64,000 nt of DNA. Origin: Agarilytica rhodophyticola. Lineage in GTDB: Bacteria > Pseudomonadota > Gammaproteobacteria > Pseudomonadales > Cellvibrionaceae. The stretch's first letter is position 1; each line of letters begins with the position of its first letter. The stretch is taken from assembly GCF_002157225.2 (NCBI RefSeq), contig NZ_CP020038.1, positions 682,001 through 746,000 on the forward strand. The letters are read 5' to 3'. The notes beneath the pieces are model-generated. The model was given only the letters and a program-made list of their open reading frames with translations, did not search any database and was not told the origin of the DNA. Position numbers and translations under genes: made by a program. Positions 1 to 9,226 of this stretch are shown here, piece by piece.

Positions 1-91
1 CTGCCAAGTGTGTTGTTCGCCGATATTAATTCATGCACGTGTTGATGATGAAACTTTGTTGCAGTTATCCGCAGAACGAGAAAATTCATAG
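1..91 (+). CDS. CPXCG-motif cysteine-rich protein, 3' end only
   Basis: Partial gene: the frame is open from the left edge (first full codon at base 2) and ends at TAG. The residues seen begin C-Q-V-C-C-S-P-I and continue into an acidic tail (ARVDDE... AEREN). A C-x-x-C-C-x-P block followed by a short charged tail is the C-terminal signature of the small Cys-rich CPXCG family (about 60-70 residues, presumed zinc-binding, function unknown). The first CPXCG pair would lie outside the window. It ends 15 bases before the ygjP-like gene, so the two may be co-transcribed. Assigned from about 29 residues only. Confidence 0.6.
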   Translation, partial: CQVCCSPILIHARVDDETLLQLSAERENS

Positions 92-106
92 GGCCTGCTC
101 TAAGTT

Positions 107-799
107 ATGAATATTCAAGGTATTAGCGTTGAAGTTATCCGCAAAAAAATGAAAAACTTACGGTTGGTGGTTAAACCTCCCCATGGTGAAGTAAGAGTTT
201 CAGCACCGTTGCGGGCAAATAATGCGGATATACATTCTTTTGTTTCTTCCAATGTGGAATGGATACGAGAACAGCAAGCGCGCATATCCAATACAGAATA
301 TCCAGCACAACTACAATATAAAAACGGTGAAATTCATAGGTATTGGGGTGTTGATAAAACCTTAATACTCATGCCTTGTACACATTTGAATTCTTCTTTT
401 TCTAAAAGAGTTGTTGTCGATGGCGACAGCATTCTTCTTTATGCGCCAAAAGATGCAAGCATGCAGCAACGTCAAAAATGCTTAGATAATTTTTATCGTC
501 GCGAGCTTGAAAAGAAAATTCCTCCTTTGATTACCAAGTACCAACCAATACTTGGAGTATCAATTAATGAATGGCGCATAAAAAACATGAAAACTCGCTG
601 GGGATCGTGCAATATCACCGCTAAACGTATTTGGTTGAACTTAGCCTTGGCCTGCTATCGGGAAAATTGTTTAGAGTATGTGGTCGTGCATGAACTTGCT
701 CACTTACTAGAGAGGTATCACAATCGCCGATTTTGGCAGATTGTAGAATCATGCTATCCCACATGGCGCGAAGCCAATCAGCTGCTCAATCATCACTAA
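107..799 (+). CDS. YgjP-like (SprT/DUF45) zinc metalloprotein
   Basis: 230 residues. The gluzincin motif HELAH is at 195-199 and is followed by ERYHNRRFW, typical of the YgjP/M48-like DUF45 family (E. coli YgjP about 167 residues, many homologues about 230-240). The block MKTRWGSC (161-168) just before the active site is also characteristic of this family. No signal peptide is seen, so the protein is probably cytoplasmic. The family is a predicted metallohydrolase whose substrate is not established. It starts 15 bases after the CPXCG gene. The end of the gene carries a 13-bp tandem duplication (CATCACTAATATT type) spanning the stop codon. Confidence 0.85.
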   Translation: MNIQGISVEVIRKKMKNLRLVVKPPHGEVRVSAPLRANNADIHSFVSSNVEWIREQQARISNTEYPAQLQYKNGEIHRYWGVDKTLILMPCTHLNSSFSKRVVVDGDSILLYAPKDASMQQRQKCLDNFYRRELEKKIPPLITKYQPILGVSINEWRIKNMKTRWGSCNITAKRIWLNLALACYRENCLEYVVVHELAHLLERYHNRRFWQIVESCYPTWREANQLLNHH

Positions 800-814
800 T
801 ATTCATCACTAATC

Positions 815-916
815 GGCGAACCTGATGAGAAAAATGTCGCCGAACTGGTGCTAACACCAAAATCTGCAGCGGGGGTTTGCAGTTATGATGCAAATGACAA
901 GTGGCGAACCTGATGA
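815..916 (+). repeat. 14-bp direct repeat flanking the kinase start
   Basis: GGCGAACCTGATGA occurs at 815-828, in the leader, and again at 903-916, inside codons 7-11 of the histidine kinase gene. The spacing is 88 bases. It may be a small local duplication; no function is assigned. Confidence 0.7.
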
Positions 917-2516
917 ACCGCAGGTAGATCTAAGATATAAAAAAAATAAAATTGGTCGTACTCGTAGTAATCGCAGTCTACAAAAAGTTTTGCTAGTTGT
1001 GGTTCTATTATCGATTGCTTTTCCTGCTCTGATAAGCGGTTCGATTTTAATACGTGAAAACTATAATCGTACTATCACTTATGACAGTCGAATTAAAGCG
1101 GACAACTATATTGATATTTTACAGGCGGGAATGACTTTGCCGCTGTGGAATATTTCTCCTGGCTTAGGACGAGAATTAATTAATGTCATTAGTATCGATA
1201 AATCGGTCTTATCAATTCTAGTCACAACCAATAGCGAAGCGATTTTCTTGTCCTATCAAAAGCAAGATGTGGATGTACTTGAAGATGCTTTTTCTATCTC
1301 TAGAAAAATTGCTTACGAAGGCGATATTCTCGGTGAAGTAAGCCTAGTTTATAGCCTTAAAGAGGCACGCAATCGTGCCAAAACAGAATCACGCTTAATA
1401 TTAACTAATCTCACCGTGCAATTGGTTTTTTCGGTTGCTTTAATGGGCTATTGCTTGCGCAAATGGGTAATTGGCCCTTTGTCTCAACTAGAGCGATCCG
1501 CTGCGGGTATTGCTGATGGTGATTTAGAAACCCAGATACCTGAATTAAATAGTGATGAATTTGGATCGTTATCGAATCAATTAGAACGAATGCGAGGTGG
1601 TTTAAGCCGAGCATTTCACGAGCTTGAAAAGCGTGTAAGAGAGCGCACCGCAGAGTTGGTGGACGTTAATGAAGAATTACAGGGCACACTAGATAAGTTA
1701 CGCCATGCGCAGGGTGAGTTAGTACAACAGGAAAAGCTTGCTGCTTTGGGGTCTCTGGTTGCGGGTATTGCTCACGAATTAAATACTCCTATAGGCAATG
1801 GCCTGACGGTTGCTTCATCTTTGGCAAAGGGAACCCAAGAAATTATTTCCGTCATCGACTCGGGAATTACTCGCTCTACCCTCGATCATTATTTAAAAGA
1901 TATGTACGAAGGCAGTAATTTAGTGTGTATGAGCCTGGAGAAAGCATCTGAATTGGTGTCGAGTTTTAAACAAGTGGCCGTGGATAGAACAAGTGCTCAG
2001 CGGCGACGTTTCTTATTATCGAGTTTATTAAATGAAATTCGCGTAACCATGGCAACCTTAATTAAACACATGCCTTATACGCTAGAAATATCAGAACAAC
2101 AGGATTTTATGCTTGATGGTTACCCAGGGCCTCTTGGACAAGTTATAACTAACTTATTGAATAATGCGCTACTGCATGGTTTTGACGAGCGTGAAGATGG
2201 CAAAATTACTATTAGTACATCTCCTATTCCAGAAGGCGTTCAGATTGAAGTGGAGGACAATGGCCACGGTATCGAATCTGCCGACTTGTCTCATATATTC
2301 GATCCATTTTTTACAACTAAACTCGGGGACGGTGGTAATGGCTTGGGTTTACACATCGTTCACAATATTGTGACGATTGCGTTAGGGGGGACAATTGACG
2401 TGCATTCGGAGGTTAACAGTGGAACTAAGTTTGTTGTCAAAATGCCTTTAGTTGCACCGAAGGATGGTGAGGACGGCTTGGCTCAGATTGCAAGCTCAGA
2501 GAAAAAAACCAGTTAA
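885..2516 (+). CDS. membrane sensor histidine kinase (HAMP, HELNTP-type)
   Basis: 543 residues. Two membrane segments (about 32-56 and 171-191) enclose a periplasmic sensor of about 115 residues, followed by HAMP (about 190-245), a coiled coil (245-285) and the kinase core. The phospho-acceptor is H297 in GIAHELNTP. The ATPase part shows the N box (NLLNNALLHG), G1 (EDNGHGIE), F box (DPFFTTK) and G2 (GNGLGLHIV). The 'HELNTPIG' H-box marks a subgroup common in marine gammaproteobacteria. Three ATGs cluster at the start (885, 888, 894) and the exact one is unsettled. It lies 102 bases upstream of a REC-DUF3369-GGDEF-EAL gene on the same strand, which is probably its partner. The signal sensed cannot be read from the sequence. 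Confidence 0.88.
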   Translation: MMQMTSGEPDEPQVDLRYKKNKIGRTRSNRSLQKVLLVVVLLSIAFPALISGSILIRENYNRTITYDSRIKADNYIDILQAGMTLPLWNISPGLGRELINVISIDKSVLSILVTTNSEAIFLSYQKQDVDVLEDAFSISRKIAYEGDILGEVSLVYSLKEARNRAKTESRLILTNLTVQLVFSVALMGYCLRKWVIGPLSQLERSAAGIADGDLETQIPELNSDEFGSLSNQLERMRGGLSRAFHELEKRVRERTAELVDVNEELQGTLDKLRHAQGELVQQEKLAALGSLVAGIAHELNTPIGNGLTVASSLAKGTQEIISVIDSGITRSTLDHYLKDMYEGSNLVCMSLEKASELVSSFKQVAVDRTSAQRRRFLLSSLLNEIRVTMATLIKHMPYTLEISEQQDFMLDGYPGPLGQVITNLLNNALLHGFDEREDGKITISTSPIPEGVQIEVEDNGHGIESADLSHIFDPFFTTKLGDGGNGLGLHIVHNIVTIALGGTIDVHSEVNSGTKFVVKMPLVAPKDGEDGLAQIASSEKKTS

Positions 2517-2618
2517 AAAAGATATTTGCCCGCTGGGTTAATAGTAAGGTCTGTGATTAATCATTACAGGTATTTAATATAAATAAAAATCATAATGCCC
2601 ACTCACTAATTAGCGAAA

Positions 2619-4847
2619 ATGATGAACGAAAAAGATGATGATCGATTGATGGAATTTGTGGAAGAGGATTCCACTATGCGGGCCGTCAAGGAGAATAAAT
2701 TAGTATGGCGAGTTCTCATTATTGATGATGACAATGATGTGCATTCGGCAACGACTTTTGCGCTGCGCAGTACAGAAGTGGTTGGGCGGACGCTAGAATT
2801 TTTACATGCCTCTAGCGCTCGTGAAGCAAAGCAATTAATGAGTGAAAATAAAGATATTGCTGTCATTCTTCTCGATGTCGTTATGGAGACACCCAATGCA
2901 GGTTTGGATCTAGTGCCTGTTATTCGCGATGAATTGAAAATGAAGGATACGCGTATAATTTTACGTACTGGGCAGCCGAATCAGGCTCCAGAAATTCAAG
3001 TGATTCGCGATTATGATATCAATGACTACAAACTTAAATCTGAACTAACTCAGTCGCGTTTATTTGCCTCCTTATCTACAGCAATACGTTCATATAAACA
3101 AATTCAGGCTATAGAGGCTGGCACTAAGAGCTTGGGAATGATTGTGAAATCCAGTGCAGCACTGTTGTCTCAGCAAGGCATTGATGAGTTCGCAAAAGGC
3201 ATTATTGGCCATCTTTGTAGTTTGTTATCCAGCCCTGCAGAGGGGCTTATCTGTATCCGTCAGAGTGCTAACAGTAATAGCAATATTATTGCTGCAACTG
3301 GGCAATTTTTACCTTTCATGCATCAGTCATTAATGCAGCTTAATGATAATAAGGCACAAAACTGTTTGCTTGAATGTTTGGATTCGCGCAAAAACTCTTT
3401 CAATAGGCAAGGGTTGGCCCTCTATCTAGGCAGCGAAAAAAGAGGGGATATGGCATGTTATGTAAGAAGTGAAACAGAATTTGATGAAGTCGATGAAAGC
3501 CTTTTGGAATTGTTTTGCAGTAATATTATTATCTGTGCAGACAATATTGAGCTAGTTGCCCAGCTAAGTGAATATGCCTACTACGATATGCTCAGCGGCT
3601 TGCCTAATCGCAATGCGCTGGTAGAAGAAATCGATAATACCATTAACGCGAAAAAGTTATCAGATGAAGTATTGTGTATGGTGGATATTGATAACTTTGC
3701 CGAAATTAATGCCTCTCTAGGGCAAGTCTATGGTGATGACTTATTGCGCGCTGTTGGTCAGCGTATGCGTAGGCAATTTCCTGAACCCTGCATGGTGGCT
3801 AGAGTTGCAGGCGATACCTTCGCTGTTTTTGGGCCATCTCAATGTATCTCTCAGCAGAAACTTTTAGATGCATTTGAGCATGCTTTTAATATTGAAAATG
3901 AGCGACAAATTATTTCTGTTACGGCTGGTATTGTCCCCATTTCAGAAGTAATTGGCGGTGGTGATGAGGCGATAAAAGATACGACCATCGTTTTAAAAAC
4001 AGCAAAAAATCATAGTCGAGGTGAAGTATTATTGTTTCGCCACAACATGGTTAAAGATGCTCAAGGGCGGCTGAGCATGTTGCGCCATTTGCGTTCGGCT
4101 TTCGAGCTAGATCAATTGTTCTTGGTCTATCAGCCCAAACTTCGTTTACATGATCTCGCCGTTACAGGCTTTGAATCATTGGTTCGTTGGCGGGATCAAC
4201 ACGGCAATGATATTCCCCCAGAAACGTTTATTCCTCTCGCTGAACAGTCTGGATTAATTGTACGTTTGGGGGCCTGGATCTTTCAGGAATCAGTGAAAAG
4301 TCTGGTTGAGTTTCATAAGCATGGTTGGGTTGATTGTCATATGTCCATCAACCTCTCTGTCGCCCAACTGCAACACTCTGAAATATTACAATTACTGCGT
4401 TCTACAGTTGCCAATATTGGTATTCATCCAAAGTTTATTAACTTGGAAATTACCGAATCGCTGGCTATTACCGATCTAGAGTCCACACTGAAGTTGCTAT
4501 TTGATATTAAAAAAATGGGCTTTTCTTTGTCTCTGGACGATTTTGGTACAGGTTACTCTTCACTCAATTATTTGCAAAAAATGCCTATCGACTATTTAAA
4601 GCTCGATAAGTCACTGATTGACGCATCTCATACAAAAAATGGTCGTGATGTTGTAGATATGATCATTAATTTGGCTGAAAAGCTCGGAATGGAAGTGGTT
4701 GCTGAAGGTGTAGAAAATGGCGGGCAAATAGAGTTTTTGAAGTCGTTACATTGTACTCATGCGCAAGGTTTTTATTATGCGAAACCTATGGAAAAGTCTG
4801 TATTATTTCAGTGGATGCAAAACAACGAAAATAAAAATATACCCTAA
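2619..4847 (+). CDS. REC-DUF3369-GGDEF-EAL response regulator (c-di-GMP phosphodiesterase)
   Basis: 742 residues. REC domain at about 28-150 with acidic pocket DDD (36-38) and phospho-acceptor D86 (LLDVV); the T/K region reads LRTGQPNQAPE, characteristic of DUF3369 proteins. DUF3369 (GAF-like) about 165-320. GGDEF-like domain about 322-480, but its signature is AGDTF (about 397-401), so cyclase activity is unlikely. EAL domain about 490-735 retains ESLVR (519-523), NLEITE, DDFGTGYSS (640-648), KLDKS and EGVE, the residues expected of an active c-di-GMP phosphodiesterase. It follows the histidine kinase by 102 bases. I infer phosphorylation-controlled c-di-GMP hydrolysis; the GGDEF relic may act as a GTP sensor. 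Confidence 0.9.
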   Translation: MMNEKDDDRLMEFVEEDSTMRAVKENKLVWRVLIIDDDNDVHSATTFALRSTEVVGRTLEFLHASSAREAKQLMSENKDIAVILLDVVMETPNAGLDLVPVIRDELKMKDTRIILRTGQPNQAPEIQVIRDYDINDYKLKSELTQSRLFASLSTAIRSYKQIQAIEAGTKSLGMIVKSSAALLSQQGIDEFAKGIIGHLCSLLSSPAEGLICIRQSANSNSNIIAATGQFLPFMHQSLMQLNDNKAQNCLLECLDSRKNSFNRQGLALYLGSEKRGDMACYVRSETEFDEVDESLLELFCSNIIICADNIELVAQLSEYAYYDMLSGLPNRNALVEEIDNTINAKKLSDEVLCMVDIDNFAEINASLGQVYGDDLLRAVGQRMRRQFPEPCMVARVAGDTFAVFGPSQCISQQKLLDAFEHAFNIENERQIISVTAGIVPISEVIGGGDEAIKDTTIVLKTAKNHSRGEVLLFRHNMVKDAQGRLSMLRHLRSAFELDQLFLVYQPKLRLHDLAVTGFESLVRWRDQHGNDIPPETFIPLAEQSGLIVRLGAWIFQESVKSLVEFHKHGWVDCHMSINLSVAQLQHSEILQLLRSTVANIGIHPKFINLEITESLAITDLESTLKLLFDIKKMGFSLSLDDFGTGYSSLNYLQKMPIDYLKLDKSLIDASHTKNGRDVVDMIINLAEKLGMEVVAEGVENGGQIEFLKSLHCTHAQGFYYAKPMEKSVLFQWMQNNENKNIP

Positions 4848-4917
4848 TGCTTACTTTTTATGTATAGAGAAATGTGAGCGAGGAATGGGGGATATATAAG
4901 ACTTTGCTTTAGTTTAT

Positions 4918-4977
4918 AAGATCCCTTTACCGCTTTAGTGCTATTTATCAGTACTATCTGCGCTTGTAAGGGATCTT
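4918..4977. terminator. hairpin between convergent genes
   Basis: Arms AAGATCCCTTTAC (4918-4930) and GTAAGGGATCTT (4966-4977) pair over a 35-base loop that itself contains a short AGT/ACT inverted repeat. It sits between the 3' ends of the EAL regulator and the small membrane protein, so a shared transcription end is likely. No strong T run follows, so efficiency is uncertain. Confidence 0.5.
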
Positions 4978-5000
4978 CTAGTAATGGAAGCTGTTCTTTC

Positions 5001-5228
5001 TTATAGCAAACCAAATATGACCAAAAGCCAACCGATAACTGTGGCTATCATGGCATCTTTGGCTTTATCTAGTGCACAAAAACCATAGATATAGGATAGA
5101 GGAGGGAGGAATAGTGTTGTCAGTCCCCAGCTATAATCTTCAGCAAAAGAAGTGAAAAGTAGCTGCACCCAGCCGATAAGAATGATGACCGCTCCGAAGG
5201 TTACGAATACGGCGGATAACGAATCCAT
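5001..5228 (-). CDS. small membrane protein, 75 residues
   Basis: Hydrophobic protein with a segment at about 7-27 (VFVTFGAVIILIGWVQLL), a central Pro/Tyr-rich segment (LFLPPLSYIYGF, about 39-50) and a C-terminal segment (about 58-75); probably two to three membrane passes. A clear ribosome binding site, GGAG, lies 6 bases before the ATG, which supports a real gene despite its size. I do not recognise a named family. It is monocistronic and convergent with the EAL regulator. Confidence 0.65.
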   Translation of the reverse strand: MDSLSAVFVTFGAVIILIGWVQLLFTSFAEDYSWGLTTLFLPPLSYIYGFCALDKAKDAMIATVIGWLLVIFGLL

Positions 5229-5515
5229 AGGTAGCTCCTGTTACTATTTTATTGTGGCAACTAGTTTGTGGTTGCTCTTTCGATTACTGCTATTAGGCTT
5301 GCTCATATTTCAGCCATGTAAGCAAATTGCTAATGCAGAAATTTGAGGCGTTTAATTGGGGCGCTAGTCTAGCAGAATCCCAGCGCCTGTTCATACTAAT
5401 TGCTATACCATTTATTAGTGGTTAGCTATTAGAATATGGTTTTGGATAAATTATAAGCTATGTTGCTATTTCTTTTGATTATATTTTGTTCTTGTTTTGT
5501 TCTTTCTTATTTGAA

Positions 5516-5953
5516 TTACATTTCTAGCATAAACGTGACTGGGCCGTCATTTAGTAAAGATACCTGCATATCCGCCCCGAATTTGCCTTGTTCCACATTG
5601 TTGTGCTGAGATTGTAAGAGCTTTACAAATGACTGGTATAAGCGTTCAGCGCTTGCAGGCGGGGCCGCTTCAGAGAAGCCGGGACGCAAACCTTTTTGGG
5701 TATTTGCCGCTAAGGTAAACTGTGATACCGCAAGTACGCCTCCTGCAACGTCTTTAACGTTGAGGTTCATTTTGCCATCTTGATCTGAGAAGATTCGATA
5801 AGCGAGAAGTTTATTTGCCATACGCTGCAGTGTCTCTTCATTGTCATTCTTTTCGATGCCAATTAGCGCCAATATCCCATGATTAATTTTCCCAATTGTT
5901 TCTCCAGAAACTTCCACATAAGCGTGTTTAACTCGTTGTATAAGTACCTTCAT
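5516..5953 (-). CDS. dtd: D-aminoacyl-tRNA deacylase
   Basis: 145 residues, the usual length. Hydrolyses D-aminoacyl-tRNA (and misacylated Gly-tRNA-Ala), acting as a cytoplasmic proofreading homodimer. Family motifs are intact: start MKVLIQRVKHAYVEV, catalytic SQFTLAA (near residue 80), RPGFSEAAPP, and the C-terminal NDGPVTFMLEM containing the cross-subunit GP motif. It stands alone, divergent from the GNAT gene. Confidence 0.97.
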   Translation of the reverse strand: MKVLIQRVKHAYVEVSGETIGKINHGILALIGIEKNDNEETLQRMANKLLAYRIFSDQDGKMNLNVKDVAGGVLAVSQFTLAANTQKGLRPGFSEAAPPASAERLYQSFVKLLQSQHNNVEQGKFGADMQVSLLNDGPVTFMLEM

Positions 5954-6068
5954 ATGCTTTTATCAATTCTTTTTATTAGCTCATAGTCGTTTAAAGTGCC
6001 ATTAACCCCATGGCCATTGGCACAGAATAGTTGGTAGTATTGTAGTGTGTGAATACGGGCTCTAAACG

Positions 6069-6560
6069 ATGTCGATAATAAAGATAAATCCTGAGCAGAC
6101 CTACCCCTTACGCCAAAAAATCCTGCGGCCAGGTCGACCGCTTGCTACCTGCTTTTTTCAAGGTGATGAGCAGGCTAAGCACTTTGGCTATACCATTGAT
6201 AATACGCTAGTAGGCATTTTATCCCTCTATGAAGAAGATATTCCTGGACAAGAAGTGAAAGGTGGTTGGCGAATTCGCGGTGTGGCGGTAGATCAAGAGT
6301 TTCGTCGTCGAGGTATTGCCAGTGCCCTACTTAACATAGCTCAGGACGTGGTGATAAGTGAACAAGGCCACTTTTTGTGGTGTAATGCTCGTGTGAATGT
6401 GTCTAGTTTGTATCTAGAACACGGTTTTTTCATCGATGGAGATAAATTTGCGATCGAAGGTGTGGGGGAACACTTTCGTATGATTAAAACCTTAGACCCT
6501 GATGACAGGCACTGCCCTAATAATGAGGAACTCAATAATGAACCGCTATCAAAGTTTTAA
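6069..6560 (+). CDS. GNAT-family N-acetyltransferase
   Basis: 163 residues. The GNAT acetyl-CoA binding motif A is clear: WRIRGVAVDQEFRRRGIASALL (about 75-96, an R/Q-x-x-G-x-A/G type loop). Residues 140-163 form a short polar tail that overlaps the next gene's start. The substrate cannot be deduced. The gene overlaps the downstream DUF962 gene by 23 bases, implying co-transcription. Confidence 0.85.
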   Translation: MSIIKINPEQTYPLRQKILRPGRPLATCFFQGDEQAKHFGYTIDNTLVGILSLYEEDIPGQEVKGGWRIRGVAVDQEFRRRGIASALLNIAQDVVISEQGHFLWCNARVNVSSLYLEHGFFIDGDKFAIEGVGEHFRMIKTLDPDDRHCPNNEELNNEPLSKF

Positions 6561-6855
6561 TGAGTTTTGGCCCTTTTACGTTCATGAGCATAGTAAAGCT
6601 CATACTCGCAATATGCATTTTGTAGGGACTTTATTATCTATAATTGCTTTGCTGTTTGCCCTTTTCTATAGTTTTGAGCTTATTCTTCTTGCGCCTCTTG
6701 CAGGCTATAGTTTTGCATGGATTTCTCATTTTTTTATTGAGAGAAATCGTCCTGCCACATTTAAATATCCTTTTTGGTCTTTAATGGCAGATTATAAAAT
6801 GTTTTTTCTTATGTGCAGGGGACAAATGGAGCGAGAGGTTCAACGTCATACATGA
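6538..6855 (+). CDS. DUF962 / Mpo1-like membrane protein
   Basis: 105 residues from the chosen ATG at 6538, which begins MNRYQSFNEFWPFY and has GAGGAA 7 bases upstream. An earlier in-frame ATG at 6502 would add 12 uncharacteristic residues. Conserved DUF962 features: FYVHEHSKAHTRNMHFVGT (His-rich, putative metal ligands) followed by two hydrophobic segments (about 30-50 and 52-68) and WISHFFIERNRPATFKYP. Fungal Mpo1 of this family is an Fe(II)-dependent dioxygenase in 2-hydroxy fatty acid breakdown; activity of the short bacterial form is unproven. Confidence 0.85.
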   Translation: MNRYQSFNEFWPFYVHEHSKAHTRNMHFVGTLLSIIALLFALFYSFELILLAPLAGYSFAWISHFFIERNRPATFKYPFWSLMADYKMFFLMCRGQMEREVQRHT

Positions 6856-6860
6856 TAAGT

Positions 6861-6885
6861 AAAGCTCTAGCTAATGAGCTTTTAG
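6861..6885 (+). terminator. hairpin after the DUF962 gene
   Basis: AAAGCTC / GAGCTTT arms (6861-6867, 6876-6882) with an 8-base loop, 6 bases after the DUF962 stop, then a short T-rich stretch. Probable intrinsic terminator, weak. Confidence 0.5.
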
Positions 6886-7066
6886 TCGTTAACGAGAACA
6901 GCCTATTATATAGGTAACTTGTCTGTTAAAAATCTTTTAGCAAACGGGCTGAGGGTCTCTAATAAAGGTTTAGATTCTCGAAAAGAAAACAGTGAGAGAA
7001 GAGGATAGTAACAGCAGCTGTATCCTTGGTATATAAATATAATACGCACCTAGTGCATGTAAAAAG

Positions 7067-7109
7067 TACCATCGCCTATGTATCGGCTAGACGTAAAAAG
7101 GCGATGGTA
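7067..7109 (-). terminator. terminator of the beta-propeller lipoprotein gene
   Basis: Perfect 11-bp inverted repeat TACCATCGCCT / AGGCGATGGTA with a 21-base loop. Read on the minus strand it is followed by CTTTTTAC, and it lies just past the stop of the minus-strand gene. The rest of the 290-base gap to the DUF962 gene shows nothing further. Confidence 0.65.
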
Positions 7110-7146
7110 AGAGGTGCAATGATATATCAACTATACAAAAACTAAA

Positions 7147-9198
7147 TTAATGAGGCCCAGAAGCACTTGATGGACTTGCCCAAAAGCCCGACCAAACACC
7201 ATTGCCATGTGTGTAATACACAGCTTCATCGTGCATGATGCTTCTATCCGTGCCGGAGAAAGTTGGCCAGAGAGTGCTATCAGACCGCGTTTCAGATACC
7301 ATCTTTCCATTTGTGGATAGAGTAGCATTATTTCCTGTTAAGTCATTGATCTGGAACAAGTGTAAGGCTTCATCTTGCCATTGGCCTTGTTCGTCATAAC
7401 GACTTATTGGAAATGCAAAGCGTAGTTGATCTGGTGAAGGTGATAAAAAGCTAATGGCACGGAGATCAAAAAGTGCGCTTGACCAAGTTCTGCTGCCACT
7501 AATAACTTCACTACCCAATAAGCTTGGGCTGCTTATGTCTTGCACGTCGTAAAGGCTGACTTTTAAACCTTGCCTTACGCCTTGCTCATTAGTTTCACGT
7601 CCAATACCTATTAAATAATTATTATCGATTGGATGTAAATATGTGGAAAACCCAGGAACTTCTAATTCTCCGGCGATAGCAGGGTTGTCTGGATCGGATA
7701 AATCGAGCGCGTAAAGCGGATCTATTTGTTCAAAAGTGACAATATAAGCTCGCTCTCCCATAAAACGAACAGCAAATATTCTTTCATTGGGCTTACCAAT
7801 AGTCGCAGGATTTTGCTCATTGGGTAAGCTTGAAACCTCTAACATTTCATCGCTGTTAGGGCTGTCGCGTAATACTGTAAGCTGGTGTTTGATCTCCTGA
7901 TTGTTAGGTCTAGATGTTGTTACGACGCGTAGATGGTTGTCGTATTCATCCATATGAAACGATGGATCGCGCCAATCAAATGTACCTGACACTATGCCTG
8001 TGGAACGATAATTAATGTTATCTTCCAAGTTAAATTTATGAATAACTGTCAGACCTCCGGTACTGGCATTATAAGATGAACCACCTAGGTACAAGCTATT
8101 GGCATTGGAGTAGATTCCATCCACTTGGGTATTTAAGCATTTTACTGAACTTACATTATTATTATCTAAATCAATGGCGATGAGTGACACAATATTGAGG
8201 AAACCGTGATTATTATTTAAGTTCTCCGGCACTAGGCAATCTTCTGCATTCAATAACGGTTGCGCTTCTCCATTGTTGATTTTAATAGAAGGCAATAAAT
8301 CTCTTAAGGATATATTAGCGATTCGCGCTTCATTTTCTTCTGCTTCTGTTTCATCTTCTACAAAATATTTAAGAAATGGTAAGTATGGAGAATACTGTGT
8401 GACTAGATACAGTGTATTACCTATTTTTCTGCTGGCTTGTAAATAACCATCGATTTCTAAAGTGAAGTCTTGTACTGCTTGGCTTGGATCTTCAACATTA
8501 TATGACGCTAGTTGGACTTGATTAGCCTGTGGTGCAAAAAATGATGTAGTAAATATATTGTCTGTAAACGTCGGTTCAGCTGCACTTGCGAAACTCCAAG
8601 TTGAGCGCAGTGTTACCAAAGTATTAGTGCTTGTGTTATCACCGACTAAGTAAAGCTCGCTGACTTCGCCCCATTGTTTTTGGTCTTGTTCGTTAGCGAT
8701 TTTTATTTCTCCAATCTCTTGCGCGTCAGCATTACCTGGGTCTGTTTGTAAAATTCTAATTTTCGCGTTGGGACGTTCCTGGTTCCAAATATATTCAGGG
8801 TGTGTCACCATATAGATGTAGCGCCCATCATATTTTACGAAGTCTGATTCATCGACACCTAAAATATGAGTGTTTGTGCTGGAAAATTCACTATTGCTAG
8901 CGGAGCTTAAGGTTGTCGTGTCAACGCTGCTTGCATTGGCAACGGCTTCATCAAAGGCGCCGCCGACATCACCCATAGATCTAATGTTAACATTAAGACG
9001 CAGCCCATTTTTTAAATGGCGTTCTAGTGAACTTGCTGTTGCAGGTTCGAGTATCTTGGCTTCAATGCCTGCTTTGGTGAGATTGGGGTAGTCGTTTATG
9101 CTAACGGTGTCTGATGTTTGCGGTGTAGTGGAATTATTCCCGCCGCCACAGGCGATGGCCGCGGTAGATAAAATAGCAATGCTTACTCGCTTAAGCAT
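7147..9198 (-). CDS. secreted lipoprotein with C-terminal beta-propeller domain
   Basis: 683 residues. Lipoprotein signal peptide ending at lipobox TAAIAC (Cys17) followed by GGGNN. The family (large secreted beta-propeller protein, PF09826 type) is recognised by LGVDESDFVKYDGRYIYMV (about 112-130) and repeated blade-like segments such as GERAYIVTFEQIDPLYALDLSDP and HPIDNNYLIGIGRE. Function in bacteria is undefined; surface binding or scaffolding is likely. Monocistronic, with its own terminator. Confidence 0.85.
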   Translation of the reverse strand: MLKRVSIAILSTAAIACGGGNNSTTPQTSDTVSINDYPNLTKAGIEAKILEPATASSLERHLKNGLRLNVNIRSMGDVGGAFDEAVANASSVDTTTLSSASNSEFSSTNTHILGVDESDFVKYDGRYIYMVTHPEYIWNQERPNAKIRILQTDPGNADAQEIGEIKIANEQDQKQWGEVSELYLVGDNTSTNTLVTLRSTWSFASAAEPTFTDNIFTTSFFAPQANQVQLASYNVEDPSQAVQDFTLEIDGYLQASRKIGNTLYLVTQYSPYLPFLKYFVEDETEAEENEARIANISLRDLLPSIKINNGEAQPLLNAEDCLVPENLNNNHGFLNIVSLIAIDLDNNNVSSVKCLNTQVDGIYSNANSLYLGGSSYNASTGGLTVIHKFNLEDNINYRSTGIVSGTFDWRDPSFHMDEYDNHLRVVTTSRPNNQEIKHQLTVLRDSPNSDEMLEVSSLPNEQNPATIGKPNERIFAVRFMGERAYIVTFEQIDPLYALDLSDPDNPAIAGELEVPGFSTYLHPIDNNYLIGIGRETNEQGVRQGLKVSLYDVQDISSPSLLGSEVISGSRTWSSALFDLRAISFLSPSPDQLRFAFPISRYDEQGQWQDEALHLFQINDLTGNNATLSTNGKMVSETRSDSTLWPTFSGTDRSIMHDEAVYYTHGNGVWSGFWASPSSASGPH

Positions 9199-9226
9199 GT
9201 TAAATTCCCCATAGTGTTTTGATTTT

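Noticed and set aside
2606-2896. 96-codon minus-strand ORF
   Set aside because: Complement of the receiver domain of the EAL regulator; no independent support.
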